Shown here piece by piece: positions 9,921-21,255 of a stretch of DNA of 64,000 bases. Position numbers and translations under genes: made by a program. Every line of letters begins with the position of its first letter. Positions within the stretch are counted from its first letter, which is position 1. Source of the DNA: Eupeodes corollae (taxonomy: Eukaryota > Arthropoda > Insecta > Diptera > Syrphidae); assembly GCF_945859685.1 (NCBI RefSeq), contig NC_079147.1, forward strand, positions 182,015,174-182,079,173, given 5' to 3'. The notes beneath the pieces were generated by a model. It was not told the origin of the DNA. It ran no database searches and saw only the letters and a program-made list of their open reading frames with translations.

Positions 9921-12640
9921 TTTTAATTTCAATAAAGTGTCACACGGTTGCGTTTAATGGGTGGAAAATCTGCTTGAATGGCAAATAAAATGAAAATGAA
10001 AGAAAACACAAGAAAGAAAATCGACACCTAGTCGAAGAAGAACGACAAAAAGGGATGCGATGGTTTAGAAAGAAAAATGTAATTAAGCTAGAAGATAGAT
10101 TTTGTTTTTGGCTCTTATCTTACTTCAATAAAGTTTTCTTGTACCTACATATGTATGTCTTTCACATATCAAATAAAATCGAGGGCTGCATTATCTATGG
10201 CACTTTTGTAAATCAGCTCAGTAAAGACGGTGCGGTGGTGGTTAAAAAGTGGTAAAAAGGTTATTACATACAAGTGCGAATTTCATTAAATTGATATTTG
10301 ATCAAGAGGTAGGGTTTTACAGTTAAGTTGGGATTTTATTAAAATCATGGATTATATTGAATCTCTTGATTGTGTACGAATGGCATCTTAGTAAATAAAC
10401 GATTTCAAGTTATTTAAAGCATGAATTAAAATTTCTAGTTTACTGATGGGTTTTAAAAACAACTCATAAAGTGTCTTAGAACTCTGGTGTATCAAAGGGA
10501 AACAATTATGATGCATTATGCTTCATAGGAATGGCTCCTGTGAATATCTAGCAAATACATAGAACATGCTGTGGACTGAGACTAATCTTCTTAGTCTAGA
10601 TCCTTAACATGGCAGCTTAAAGCGCATATAATCTACGACGAGATACAACTAGGGCCTTGGCATAGAAAATATACCTAGAGATCATAAAATTAGAAAAGAT
10701 TAGTTCATCTGTTCTTTCAAAGATAGTTTTCAGCATTATAAGGTGATGAAAAAGGCTAAATTTCTTGTTTAGCGACCTGGTCATCTCTTTGTTTGTAGTA
10801 CTATGGAAAACCAAAGTTCGCAAAAGTTTACAATATTCGTAGTAGGTCTATTAAAAACTTTTCAAGTTCATTGACTCTGAATTCTTGGAATAAATATTCA
10901 ATTCATTTAAATTTGATACAAGAAATTATTTACTTGACACATAACCTACATAAATTTCCAAAGAAATGTCTATTCTCTATAATTTGCATCCCACTTCTGA
11001 CACTTGTGATAACGAATTGTAATTGAAGACTTCCTTTTTTTAAGGATATCAAATAACTTAGGAAAATCAATTAAAATGTTAAATGACAAGTCAAATGAAG
11101 GAAAATATTTTCTTTTTCTTTTGTCCTTAACTTACTGCCATGTGCATATAAATCCTTTTAACTTAACTCAAACAAGTACAACAACAAAAAAACTAACAAA
11201 AGAATAAAAAACTTTTTTTTCTCTATTCTTTATTCTCTTTTTTTTGTAGCCTGAGACAATTCCTTGAGACTTTCTGCACACGACACGAACAATTATAATT
11301 TTCAAATGGAAAATAATCAAAAAAAAAAAAAATTGAAAAATGGAAAACAAAAATAGCTTAGTGCACAGATCGATTGCAATTAACTTGATTGCATTTTGTG
11401 TTATCGATGACGACGATGATAATGAGAACGAGAATGTTGCTGCACATCAATATCATCAAAGTAGGGGTATAGAATATAGTGTCTTCATTTGTAATGAAGA
11501 AAATTGTCCTTATTTTTATACACTTCTTTTTTTTCTTGCTCCTTTTCACTATATTCATTCTTTTTCTCTAATTATTTTAATGTTTCTTCGTCTTTTCTGG
11601 GACGTCGATGAAAAGCAACAAAAAAAAAACATACCAAGGGGCTTTATCATTAAAAATTTTGGAAGGCGAAACTTTTCTTCTCAACTCTAGATATATTATT
11701 CCGCAAGGACTTTTTTCATATTTTCCTCTTCTACTTTTGAATAAGTGCAGCGCAGTGTAGAGTAGTTTGTGGTTATTTACTTTCACACAGTTTCGTCTGT
11801 CTTCAAGTCTGTGTGATGAGAAGAATAACTTTTAAATCTGATGCACATCAACGTAAAACTATTTTGTTGGTTTGTGATTTGAAGCAGATTTTTTTGTTTT
11901 GTATATTTTCTCATTTTAACTGACAACTTTACAATGCACTTATGTTATAAATATACAATTAGAAAATAAGCATACTGTGTTTTTCCGAGAAAATTTCAGT
12001 GAACAATTATTTTTTCCTGGAAAAAGATCTTAGTCTTCTACCAGGAGAAAATAGTACTTAGGAATAATAGATGAGATTTAGTACTTGAGAATTCTAGGTG
12101 AGCAAGTTACTGAAGTTATTTTGATATCAATTTTAAATAGGAAATTTCGGAATTTCTACAATGATAGAATATGTACAAAAGAGTGACATAGAAGGACAAA
12201 TCCTTTTCAGCATAAACGTCTATAGTTTCCGATGGAATAGTAACAACCATTCTATAATATGTTTACATAAGATGTAAGTGAGATGGTTTTGAATTATTGC
12301 TGATGCATAAACCCGTAAACCTTTCCGAAACAAAGCTAAGTAGATGTGAAGTTAACATTTGACACTAGCGATAGTCTTTTATTTGTACTAATTGGCAAAA
12401 CAACAATTTCTCTAAGTTGCTACAAAGGAAAGATCCAATAATCAAACAATCTTCTATTTAAAGTTTAATATTTCAGAGATAGATTCCTTGAAATCACGAA
12501 AAGAGTCATAAGTGCTAAATGATGAATTGAAGATGATTTTCGTATAACGAATCATAACGAATAAGAATTTAAACAATGCAAGTGTTTACATTATTTTTTT
12601 TTAATAGGGATACGAATTCAAAGGAATAATTTTGAAAGGA
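9921..12640. other. A+T-rich non-coding DNA
   Basis: No supported gene. Short frames around 10055, 10617 and 11340-11786 overlap on both strands and are low-complexity. A GACGACGATGATAATGAG run at 11408-11430 accounts for the acidic stretch in one of them. No transposon terminus or tandem array is visible. Confidence 0.5.
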
Positions 12641-12942
12641 TGTATCGGTGTACATTAGCTTCAAATTCCTAAATATTGCAATGACTGCAAAAGACTGGTG
12701 ATGCATTCCACATTCGTATAGTACGGTTAAACAATGAATATAAGTGCTTGACAGTAGGAGCAAAATTGAGTTCGAGTGTATACTGATGGCAATTACTAGA
12801 ACCGCGTTTATTAAGGTTGAACTCTTTAAGGAGAGGAACGCAACTGGTTAATTCTCTAGGGCATAGTAGAAATAACGTTAAAAAAGGTGATATCAAAAAC
12901 TTTTTCAGGGAAACAAAACATATATGTACATTAAATTTATTA
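12641..12942 (-). pseudogene. jockey-like LINE reverse transcriptase, C-terminal fragment
   Basis: Read on the minus strand, an open frame contains RELTSCVPLLKEFNLN, then a stretch ending in LFNRTIRMWNASP. This is the conserved tail just after the reverse transcriptase of jockey-type non-LTR elements, where family members have arginine-rich text followed by RT.R(L/M)WN.LP. The nucleotide sequence clearly parallels the minus-strand copy at about 59940-60110 and the plus-strand family member at 37786-38600. Only the 3' end is present, as is usual for 5'-truncated LINEs. The mariner element beginning at 12943 abuts it and probably interrupts it. No catalytic residues are in this piece. Confidence 0.6.
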
Positions 12943-14096
12943 TAAAGGGTGATTTTGTAGCTAATATCGTTTAAACAGCTGACGCTAGTTTCGTATCTTA
13001 TTTCACTGTCAAACATCTTCAGTTTGGTGTATAATTTAACCATGAATTGTCTTTCAAACGAATAACGCTTGCAAATTATTGAATTTTATTATCAAAATGC
13101 GTACTCTATTAAGAAAGTTCACCGCGCACTTCTTCCATTTTATGGTCAGTTCAATCAATCGATCAATCAATTTTTGAATTGAATTGAAAAATTGGTCAAT
13201 TCAATCGACCCACTGAAGCGGCTATTCGGGCTATTGTGACTAAATTTCGGACTAAATTTACATTGTTGGACATTAAACCACCAACACGCTTACGTAGAGT
13301 GCGAACTGAAGAAAATATAGCAGCTGTATCAGCCATTGTTAATTATGATTATCAATTATCGATTCGTCGCCGTTTGCAGCAATTGGGCCTCTGTTACTCA
13401 ACAACGTGTAAAAGTAACATTTTTGGTGAATGGGCTTTTGGAAAGTTGGCCAAAGATAAACTTTTTTAACGACAAATTGTGTTTAGCGACGAAGCTCATT
13501 TTTAGCTCAATGGGTGCCTAAATAAGCAGAATTGTAGATTTTGGAGTGAATATCAGCCAGAAGCATTGCAAGAGCTACCAATGCATAAAGAAAAAGTCAC
13601 AGTTTGGTGCGGTTTATGGGCCGGTGGTATCATTGGACCGTACTTCTTCAAAGATGATGCGAATCTTAACGAAACTCTGAATGTTGAGTGCTACCGCGAG
13701 ATGATACACATTATTATTTTTGCCCAAAATGCAAGAGCTTGACTTGCTGACATGTGGTTTCATTCAACAAGAGGGAGCCACATGCCACACAGCACACTCA
13801 AAAATGGACTCATTGAGAGGCGAGTTCGGTGATCGTGCGATTTAACGCTTTTAGACTATTTTTTTGTGGGCCTGTGTTAAAGCTCGTGTCTATAAATATG
13901 ACGCATTGGAAATAAACATTGAAGCATTTATTCGTGAGATACCAGCCGAAATGTTGGAAAGAGTATGCCAAAATTGGGCTTATCGGACGAACCATTTGAG
14001 GCACAGCCGCCGAGGTCAACATTTGCATGAAAAAATATTCAAACATTAAATTATATGGGCCATGTTATCGATTCAAATAACGATTAACCCTTTATA
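12943..14096 (+). mobile_element. mariner/IS630-type DNA transposon, inactivated, with terminal inverted repeats
   Basis: The left end reads TATAAAGGGT (12941-12950 region) and the right end ACCCTTTATA (14087-14096), giving 10-bp perfect inverted termini with TA at the outer edge as expected for mariner target sites. Between them lies a transposase in several frames (about 13050-14049). The total of about 1.15 kb is slightly shorter than intact relatives because of internal deletions. The shared 3' untranslated end (a TATCGATT...ATAACGATT stretch) recurs in the minus-strand fragment at 63105-63245, so at least two copies of this family are in the window. Confidence 0.8.
13050..14049 (+). pseudogene. 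mariner transposase pseudogene
   Basis: Coding remnants in order: helix-turn-helix start (RLQIIEFYYQNAYSIKKVHR, in-frame stop just before it), a second DNA-binding part (RTEENIAAVSAIV ... SIRRRLQQLGLCYSTT), a deletion, then IFGEWAFGKLA. Next come the first catalytic Asp box SDEAHF near 13490, VWCGLWAGGIIGPYFF near 13610, QQEGATCHTA near 13768, LDYFF near 13850, and the C-terminal EIPAEMLERVCQNW to the stop at 14049. Several frameshifts, stops and two deletions break it. The second catalytic Asp (QQDGA in relatives) reads Glu here. It is non-functional. The C-terminal frame (13864-14049) is the best preserved part. Confidence 0.85.
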
Positions 14097-16480
14097 TTAT
14101 CTTTAATGGAACGGATCACAGGAGTACACAAGCTTTTTCAAAAATCTTAATGGTATTATCAATGCTAAAAACAAAAAGGGAAACAAAAAGATGTAGAATT
14201 GGAATGGTATTGTTATTTTTTACACTAGTCAAAGTTATGTTGCTGACAATTAAATTTTTTTAAGGTATTGATGACTTTTTTAATCCGACATTAAAATCAA
14301 TCTAACACTACAGGTTTTTGAGATAAAGCCTTCCATTATTTGAAGAAAACCTTATATTATGCTCTTTAGGTTATATTTATTCATTAAGTAGTTCTTGTGT
14401 TTCAATAAAATTACCGATGATATTTCAAATCTACAATTCTTCACTACAATATTTCGATTAAAAATGTTAAGTAAAATACTTATTTTTAAAAAATCTTCAA
14501 GTCACCTGCCATACATTAACCTTTCAAGAACGCTGAAGCATGTATGTTAAAACGGCTTTTGATAAAAAAAAACTTAAAACAGTATTTCTGAATTTAAGCA
14601 TATTTAGCTACAATCGGAGTTATGATTCGAAATCAGAACTTAAAACAGAATTAACATTCAACGTTTTTCAAAACTTCAGATTGTCAAATAAAGACCATTA
14701 TCATCATCAACTCATAACTAACAAGAAACTACGAAAACTAAGTGAGATATTAAAACAAATGATGGCTTTCAAAGCAGAATTTTATCACAAATGTATATTA
14801 AACTTAAAACGTGACCTATATATCCAAATTATAAAGGAAGTTTTTTCGTATTACTTTATTTTGTTGACCAGTGTTATATATTATTATTGCTTCAAGCTTA
14901 ATTTCAAAACTCTGTGATTTATTCTGTTATTGTTAAGTTTAACGTTGTTAACTTATCTTAAAATTGAATTATAGTGAGGTCCTTAACTATTTTACCCTTT
15001 GAATATACATTTGGGACTCTTTCTTAAAAATGCATAAATCAACGTTAGCCCCTATCCATGAGCCATTGAAGCAACTAAATCCAGAGACAATATACTTTTC
15101 ATCCATAAAACAACACTTATATCACTTTTATGGCAGAGTTATCCCTTTCCAAAATAGGAATTTGCTAGGTTTACAAATTTATAGTGTACTTCACAATATA
15201 CGAAGCTCCTAAAAATTTTATTACCTAGAAATAAATCCCACTATAATGTAATTTATTTTTAAATTGAAATAAAAAAGAAACTAAACCGCATTCAAATGCA
15301 AAAAATATGCTAATAAATTCTTCAAAAACTTGTCTTTGACTTTGAAAAACAAACAAATCTCGCCCTACGTATAATAAAGTTTAAAAACAATGCCGCTCTC
15401 TATACCATACAATACATTCATATAACTCGAAAAAAGCCTTCTGATCGATTGTAAAAAAAAATATTTTCTGTTATTAACTAAAATCGTCCTTTCTCATGTA
15501 AATCAATAAAACGCAAAAGCTCAAAAAAAAATAGTTAAAAAAAAACATTTTTAACCCTTTTACCCCATGAGAGCACTAAAATTTTAAGTCAAAATCTTTC
15601 TGTCTCCTTTGTTCTTTATGTCTACAATAATGAATATAGAAAAAAAATAGGTACCTATTCATTGGAAATCAAAAGTGATAAAAATCTTTAAAAGGTAGGT
15701 TTTTATATACAAACACACATCCCAACACAAACACAAGAATGAAACCATCAGCTTTATTCCAAAAGGGTTCACTCAATTTCGTCCAAATCACTTTTTCGAC
15801 CTTTTTTCAATTTCAATCCCATCACAATTTATGTATGTGTATATATAAATAGACATACAGATATAGACAGAAAGGTACACAAAACACTTATGTACAAACA
15901 AAACTCAAATGCTAAACTAGAATAAGAGAAAGGACATCATACAATAGCAATGAATGGGAAAAAATATTTGGGCACTTTACTTTCTAACTAACCATCAAAA
16001 ACCTTAGAAATATCAATTCTCAAACGACACGACGACAACGAAACCGACAACGATACAAAAAAAGGAAATAAGGCAACAAATAATCCAAAAAAAAAAGGAA
16101 GAATAAAAAGGATATCCTCCCATTTTTAGTGCGAGGACGACAATCGAAAATGTAAACACAAATACATGTAGGTTAGTTAAGATGTGAGTGTGTGTGTGTG
16201 AATTTGTATATATTCAAGTATAGACCAAAAATAAAATCAACAATGACAAATAATTCTTTAAAGCAGAAATTGCTTTTCTCACCGCATGTCCTTGTTATTG
16301 ACATCACACTTCGTACTTTTCACATACTATTTTTGTGTATATACTTTTGTCGGTATTTCTATCAACAACAAAAAAAAAGTGTTAAGAAAATCGATGTAAG
16401 GACCTTCTTAATATGTATAGATATTCAGCCAAAGGAGATTTTCAGACTACTACTATAGACTATGCTCGTTCTAGGAAGAA
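14097..16480. other. A+T-rich non-coding DNA
   Basis: The longest frame (14540-14917, 125 codons) is rich in Lys, Asn, Leu and Phe and shows no domain, signal peptide or splice context. I read it as chance in A+T-rich DNA. A GTGTGTGTGTG run lies at 16187-16199. Nothing else is recognisable. Confidence 0.5.
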
Positions 16481-16483
16481 GAC

Positions 16484-16552
16484 TATAAAACCACATATTC
16501 GAACATTTGTCAGTTCGTTCTCGTAAGCCTCAAAAGGATCAAAGAAATAACA
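16484..16552 (+). promoter_or_regulatory. candidate core promoter and short non-coding first exon
   Basis: TATAAAA at 16484-16490 is followed 28 bp later by an initiator, TCAGTTC (16510-16516), with the expected A at 16512. That is the usual TATA-to-start spacing of fly genes. A transcript starting at 16512 would run 41 nt to a consensus splice donor, GTGAGAGG, at 16553. A second possible donor (GTAAGCC) lies at 16523. No start codon lies in the putative exon, so it would be a 5' UTR exon whose coding exons are outside or further right on the plus strand. No downstream promoter element is obvious. The combination of three motifs at correct spacing is suggestive but not proof. Confidence 0.4.
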
Positions 16553-19500
16553 GTGAGAGGAAATACAAAACAAAACAAAAAAAACAACAAGGACGAAAAA
16601 CACCAAACTAAACTGCTTTTACTAGCACTATTTTTCTTTTTTGATATTTGTCAATCAATTGGATTTTTCAATTGTGCAAATAGAAGATGGTTGGGTTTTT
16701 CTTTGGACGGGTTTTCTTTTTGGATACTTCGTTTACATTCATTGCGTTTTTCTTGAAGGAGCGGAGCGGCGGTATGTCGGTAGGGGGTCAGGAGTTCCCA
16801 TCAGCAGTCTGTGGTAGTTCCTTACGCTGCATTAAGTAAGAAAATAAACTTGACAAAAAAATACTAAACTAAACTAAAAACCCTTGAGGTTTGATAAAAC
16901 TTTCAGAACCAAGCAGGAGGGAATATGTACCGAAAACGAATCCTTTTTATTTGGTTTCATCATTCAGTATGCTATATTACTTATACTTATACCTATATTA
17001 TTAAGAATATATGTATGTGTATAGGTTTATACGTCTTTTGGATATCAGATGATTTTTGATTTGAAGAAGAAAAAGTTTGTAATAAAGGAAAAGATTTTTA
17101 TCACAACCAAACAGGACTAAGTTCTTTTATGTTGTTATATGGGTATGGGAAGTTTATGAAGATGAACCCAAAAGATGAGAATGAATAAAAGGGTTATATA
17201 AAAGTATTTAAGGTGGACATCCATTTGGAAACGAAAATTTTGGGTCAATTTTTGGAGAAAAGTAAATCGAGAGAATCTTTTCTGGGTTAACAAGGGATCT
17301 AAAAAAAAGTAAAGATAAGCCTCATATATCTAAATGTATCTATACATAAATACAGTAGTGCGATTTGTAGTTTAGGAAACAAAAAATTATGATGTTATGG
17401 AAGTTTTGTATATTTTTGAACTTTAAGGGACAACACAAAAAAAGACGGTGTATTGAAAGGATTTGTTTGACATAGATAAATTGAAAGTTAAGATTAGTTC
17501 TATTTTATGTTGGATTTTTCTTCTGGGACAACACAAGGATTATGTTCATTTCGAAAACAGTTTATATTCTTTATTTTTGAAATAAAAACATTAACTGTCA
17601 TCTAAACTTCAACGCAAATTTTGCCTTATCGTTTTGCATATTTTTTGTGAGCGGGGAGGGGGGGTGTTGTGAAACTCAAAAGTTCTGAAATTTTAGAGTG
17701 AAAGCCGCTATATTGTAAGGCTATATCCGTCAAAATCAAATTGGCTACCATTTAAAAAGTCCTTTACTTTCTTAGATCAAAATGTTGTGAATTACGTGTA
17801 AAAGGGGCATGCACCCGTACAAAAGTCAACTGTCTTCAAAGCTGAAAATAAATAACCATAACTAGCGCATGTCATCCATTCATTGAGTTACCACTCACTG
17901 ATGCCATTTTGAGACGAGACCAATGCACTTGACAATAACAGCGTGCAATTTATAGTGAAACGCAGTACTGCAGTTTCTCTTTAAGAACTTAGAGGGCATT
18001 TCGGCCTAATAAGACCACAAACCATTCACTTCTACAAACAAAAAGCAATCCATTCCATCTTGGATCAGATTTAAGATGACTTATTGACAAAAGCGTGGAC
18101 ATTTTCGATGAACGATGATTTAAAAACGGCATCCTCGACATCAAAATTAATATTCAAATATAAAGTTAATTAAGGTAAAATGATAAAAGCAAACTAATAA
18201 AGTCCTTAAGGTTTGCTAGTTAAAATTTATATATAAATTCAGGTCACTCAATACGCCTTTTAGTTTTAAAGTTAATATACTTCTACCTAAGAGCTAGTAA
18301 ACAAATTTCAAGCTATATTTTCTTAAATCAATCTTCCCAAACAAAAGCTTTTACAAAAAACTTCTCTCGTGGCCAAGATTTTTTCCTGTAGGTTATAATT
18401 TGAATGAAACTTTTCCACAATGAACACATAAACAAATTTATGTGAAAACTTTCCAAAAAAAACCACAACATATCTTCCACCTTTTAAGCTTAAAATAGTT
18501 TTATTTATTACCTCAGGCTACAAACTAAGAAACCACGCCAAACACAATAAAGTAGGTAGGTAGGTTCAATGCATACATGCACATATGTATAATGTACAAA
18601 ATCACTAGATACAGGATATCCTTATATGCCTGATGCACCAAAATTCATGACATTTTAAATAAGTTTGTCCTACTTTGTTCCTATCTATACTTTCATATAA
18701 ATGAGCCTAATTTTAAACAATAGAGCCCTAAAAATAGGGAAGGTACTGAGACGAGATGAAAACAAAATAAAATTTCACTTAAGCTTGTATATTATTAAAA
18801 CAAAAAAAAAGAAGAAAGAAAACTCGCCGTGAACTCATGAATCATGTTGCACATGATGCCTTCAGAGAAGAAAGGTATAAGAAAAATATTGTAGTTTTTC
18901 AGTCTTCCTGTTTACGAAGATGACGACGACACGACGTTGAAGATACACATAGAAATACATATACTTTAACGCCGGGGGTAGCTACTAAGTTCCTCATCAA
19001 AAGACCACAACTTGAAAGTATCTTACCGCAAACCGCTACGCTGAGAGAATATAACGTCGTCGGTGCCGTCATATTCGTAGTCGTCGTTGTTTTTGAAATA
19101 TTTGCCGGTAAAAGAAAACTTAACGAAAGAAAATAATACGCACTTGCCTGTTCCTCCGCCTCATCACGAGTTTTCGAAAGATGCACATTTCCTTCCTTTT
19201 TTCATTTCATTCATTTTTTTTTCTGTTTTGTTTCTTTTCATGCTTGTCGACAAACGAGAAGACGTAGACGAAGACGAAGACGCAGCTCGTCCTCCCGAGG
19301 ATATCTCTTACAATTTAACAAACTATGACGGGTGCACCACAGACGAGAGAATGGATCTCTCACACTATTAAGGCAGGCGGAGGGGCTGGTTAAGGCTCAA
19401 CTCCGTTCGGTTGGTCGGTCGGTGGAGTAGATGGGGACAAAACTATTTGCATAATCCAAAATGTGCACGTTAGGGGGCTTAAAAAGGACTCGTACAGAAA

Positions 19501-20930
19501 AAAAATCCTACAATACACTACACACACACAAACACACTCATACACTTAAACAGTCTCGTATAGTTTTCTCGAGTTAAATTCTGCAAGATGCTTGAGAATG
19601 ATGCAGAAAAAATCGATATTATCGTATCTTCTTCTCTTCTTACATTGCTCTTACAGCTCGTCGTCGTCGCACCTGGCTGAGGCTGAAAACATACCTTACC
19701 ACACATCCATATACAAACATACATATATCTGAATATATTTCTATGGAAATGTCGGTAGGTATTTCAGAGATTTTTAACTACTATTATATAACAACACTTC
19801 AATGCAGTGGTTGAAGTAGAGACTTCGACTACGGAGAGGAGGAAGTCGGATTGGAAGGTATGTACGTTTTTTTTCGTCGTCTTGAGCTTGAAAATAAGAA
19901 AAAAAAATATAGAAATCTTGCAAAAGGTCTTTAAATTAAACCTGCAAGCGAGATGATTGTGTAAGAGGAGTGGTAAAAATTCCTAAGGACCGGCGTTAAG
20001 AAACACACAAAAAAAAATAAATGAGAGTCTTGTTCTATACTGCACTTAAATACACTAGAGGCAAGCTTGAAATTGAGATTTTCCTAATTGAATTTTATGT
20101 AATTTGTATTTTTTTCAAATTCAAATTCACCTTCTTCTTCTTTTTTGTCTTATTCTAGTTATGTCAGATTAAAATGTAAAAATATATGCATAATTGTAAT
20201 AAAATACGAATCTTAGTGATGTATGAATCTATACAATCATATTGTAGCATAAGTTTTCATTATCAAGTGGATATATTATGAAGCATAGTTAGAGAGGCAT
20301 GAATCTGAATGTTTTGAAAAATATTATTTTCAATCATTAAAAAAATTTTAAACAATGAATGGTAACATCTTTTTGAAAGGATTTAAACTTTATAGGTATA
20401 TACTACTGGTACTCATGAAAGGTCAAGTTCTACGTTACACGCTATAATCCATGAGAACTGAGCTAAAACATAAGTAATTTGGTAGATTTTGCAGTATTCC
20501 AGGTTCAATTTAGTTTTAAGTAAAGCAGGAAACATTAAGTGAATTTTAATTCAAGCCTTTTCTTATAATACTCGTATATGGATTTGCTTTCCAAATTCTT
20601 GGATTAACTTAATATGGAGAAAATAAGGAGCAAAAGCTAGCAATTCATCATATTTTTATTTCAATTGTTTAAATTTAAGCCCTAGACTTTATTGAATTAC
20701 TGGTTTTTTTAAACAGCCTCATGAGCAAACGAAAATTTCACTAAAACACGAGAGTTTCGAAACTAAATTTAAGAAAATGTTGTAAACTTCAACGACCAAT
20801 GTCTCGAAAACTATCAATATATCAGACGTTGGCAGAAAAGCAAGGGTTTAAGATTAAGAAAACTTTAGTAGAGCTTAAGATTTAGAAAAAAAAATCGCAT
20901 GGAAGGCAACAAAATAACATTATCGGATAA
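16553..20930. other. non-coding DNA with G+C-richer islands
   Basis: If the promoter at 16484 is real, this is its first intron. A block at 17640-18150 is less A+T-rich and looks like an old repeat, but I cannot assign it. 18890-19440 is G+C-richer, with overlapping frames on both strands (18899-19186 minus, 19087-19371 plus). The plus frame is partly a GAAGACGTAGACGAAGAC run, and neither matches a family. A GGTCGGTCGGTGG run lies at 19410-19425. I see no RNA gene. Confidence 0.45.
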
Positions 20931-20933
20931 TAG

Positions 20934-21255
20934 TTAGTATGGTGTACCCAGGCGTATACGTACTATTTTATAGATTTTTATATTGGTTCATATAACATTA
21001 TAACTTAAGACTAAAAACTAATTTTACTATATATTAATTTAATTCAGAAATTTTAAACGATTTTTGCAACTTTATAAGTAAAATATCAGAGAAACGACTA
21101 ATTTTTCAATAAGTTTATAAGGGAACAACACTATTTAAATAAAAGCCTATTTAAATAAAAAGCCTCAATTAAAATGTAATTTTGTTCAGGAAATATTCCA
21201 ATATTATTAAAGATTCGAACAGAAGTTCAGAACATCAATGATTATATGATTTTTG
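20934..21255 (+). repeat. dispersed repeat, copy A
   Basis: Starts TTAGTATGGTGTACCCAGGC followed by GTATACGTACTATTTTAT. It is similar in order and content to 33927-34225: the GTATACG core, a TTGGTTCAT-like block, A+T-rich spacer, then a block reading AGGAAATATTCCAATATTA, and AATTCAGAAC/AATTCAAAAT followed by ATCAATGATT/ATCATTGTT. The pair is clearly related though diverged. No coding remnant is present. The class of element is unknown. Confidence 0.5.

Noticed and set aside
14540..14917. 125-codon frame after the mariner
   Set aside because: Lys/Asn/Phe/Leu-rich product typical of A+T-rich non-coding DNA, with no signal, domain or splice context.
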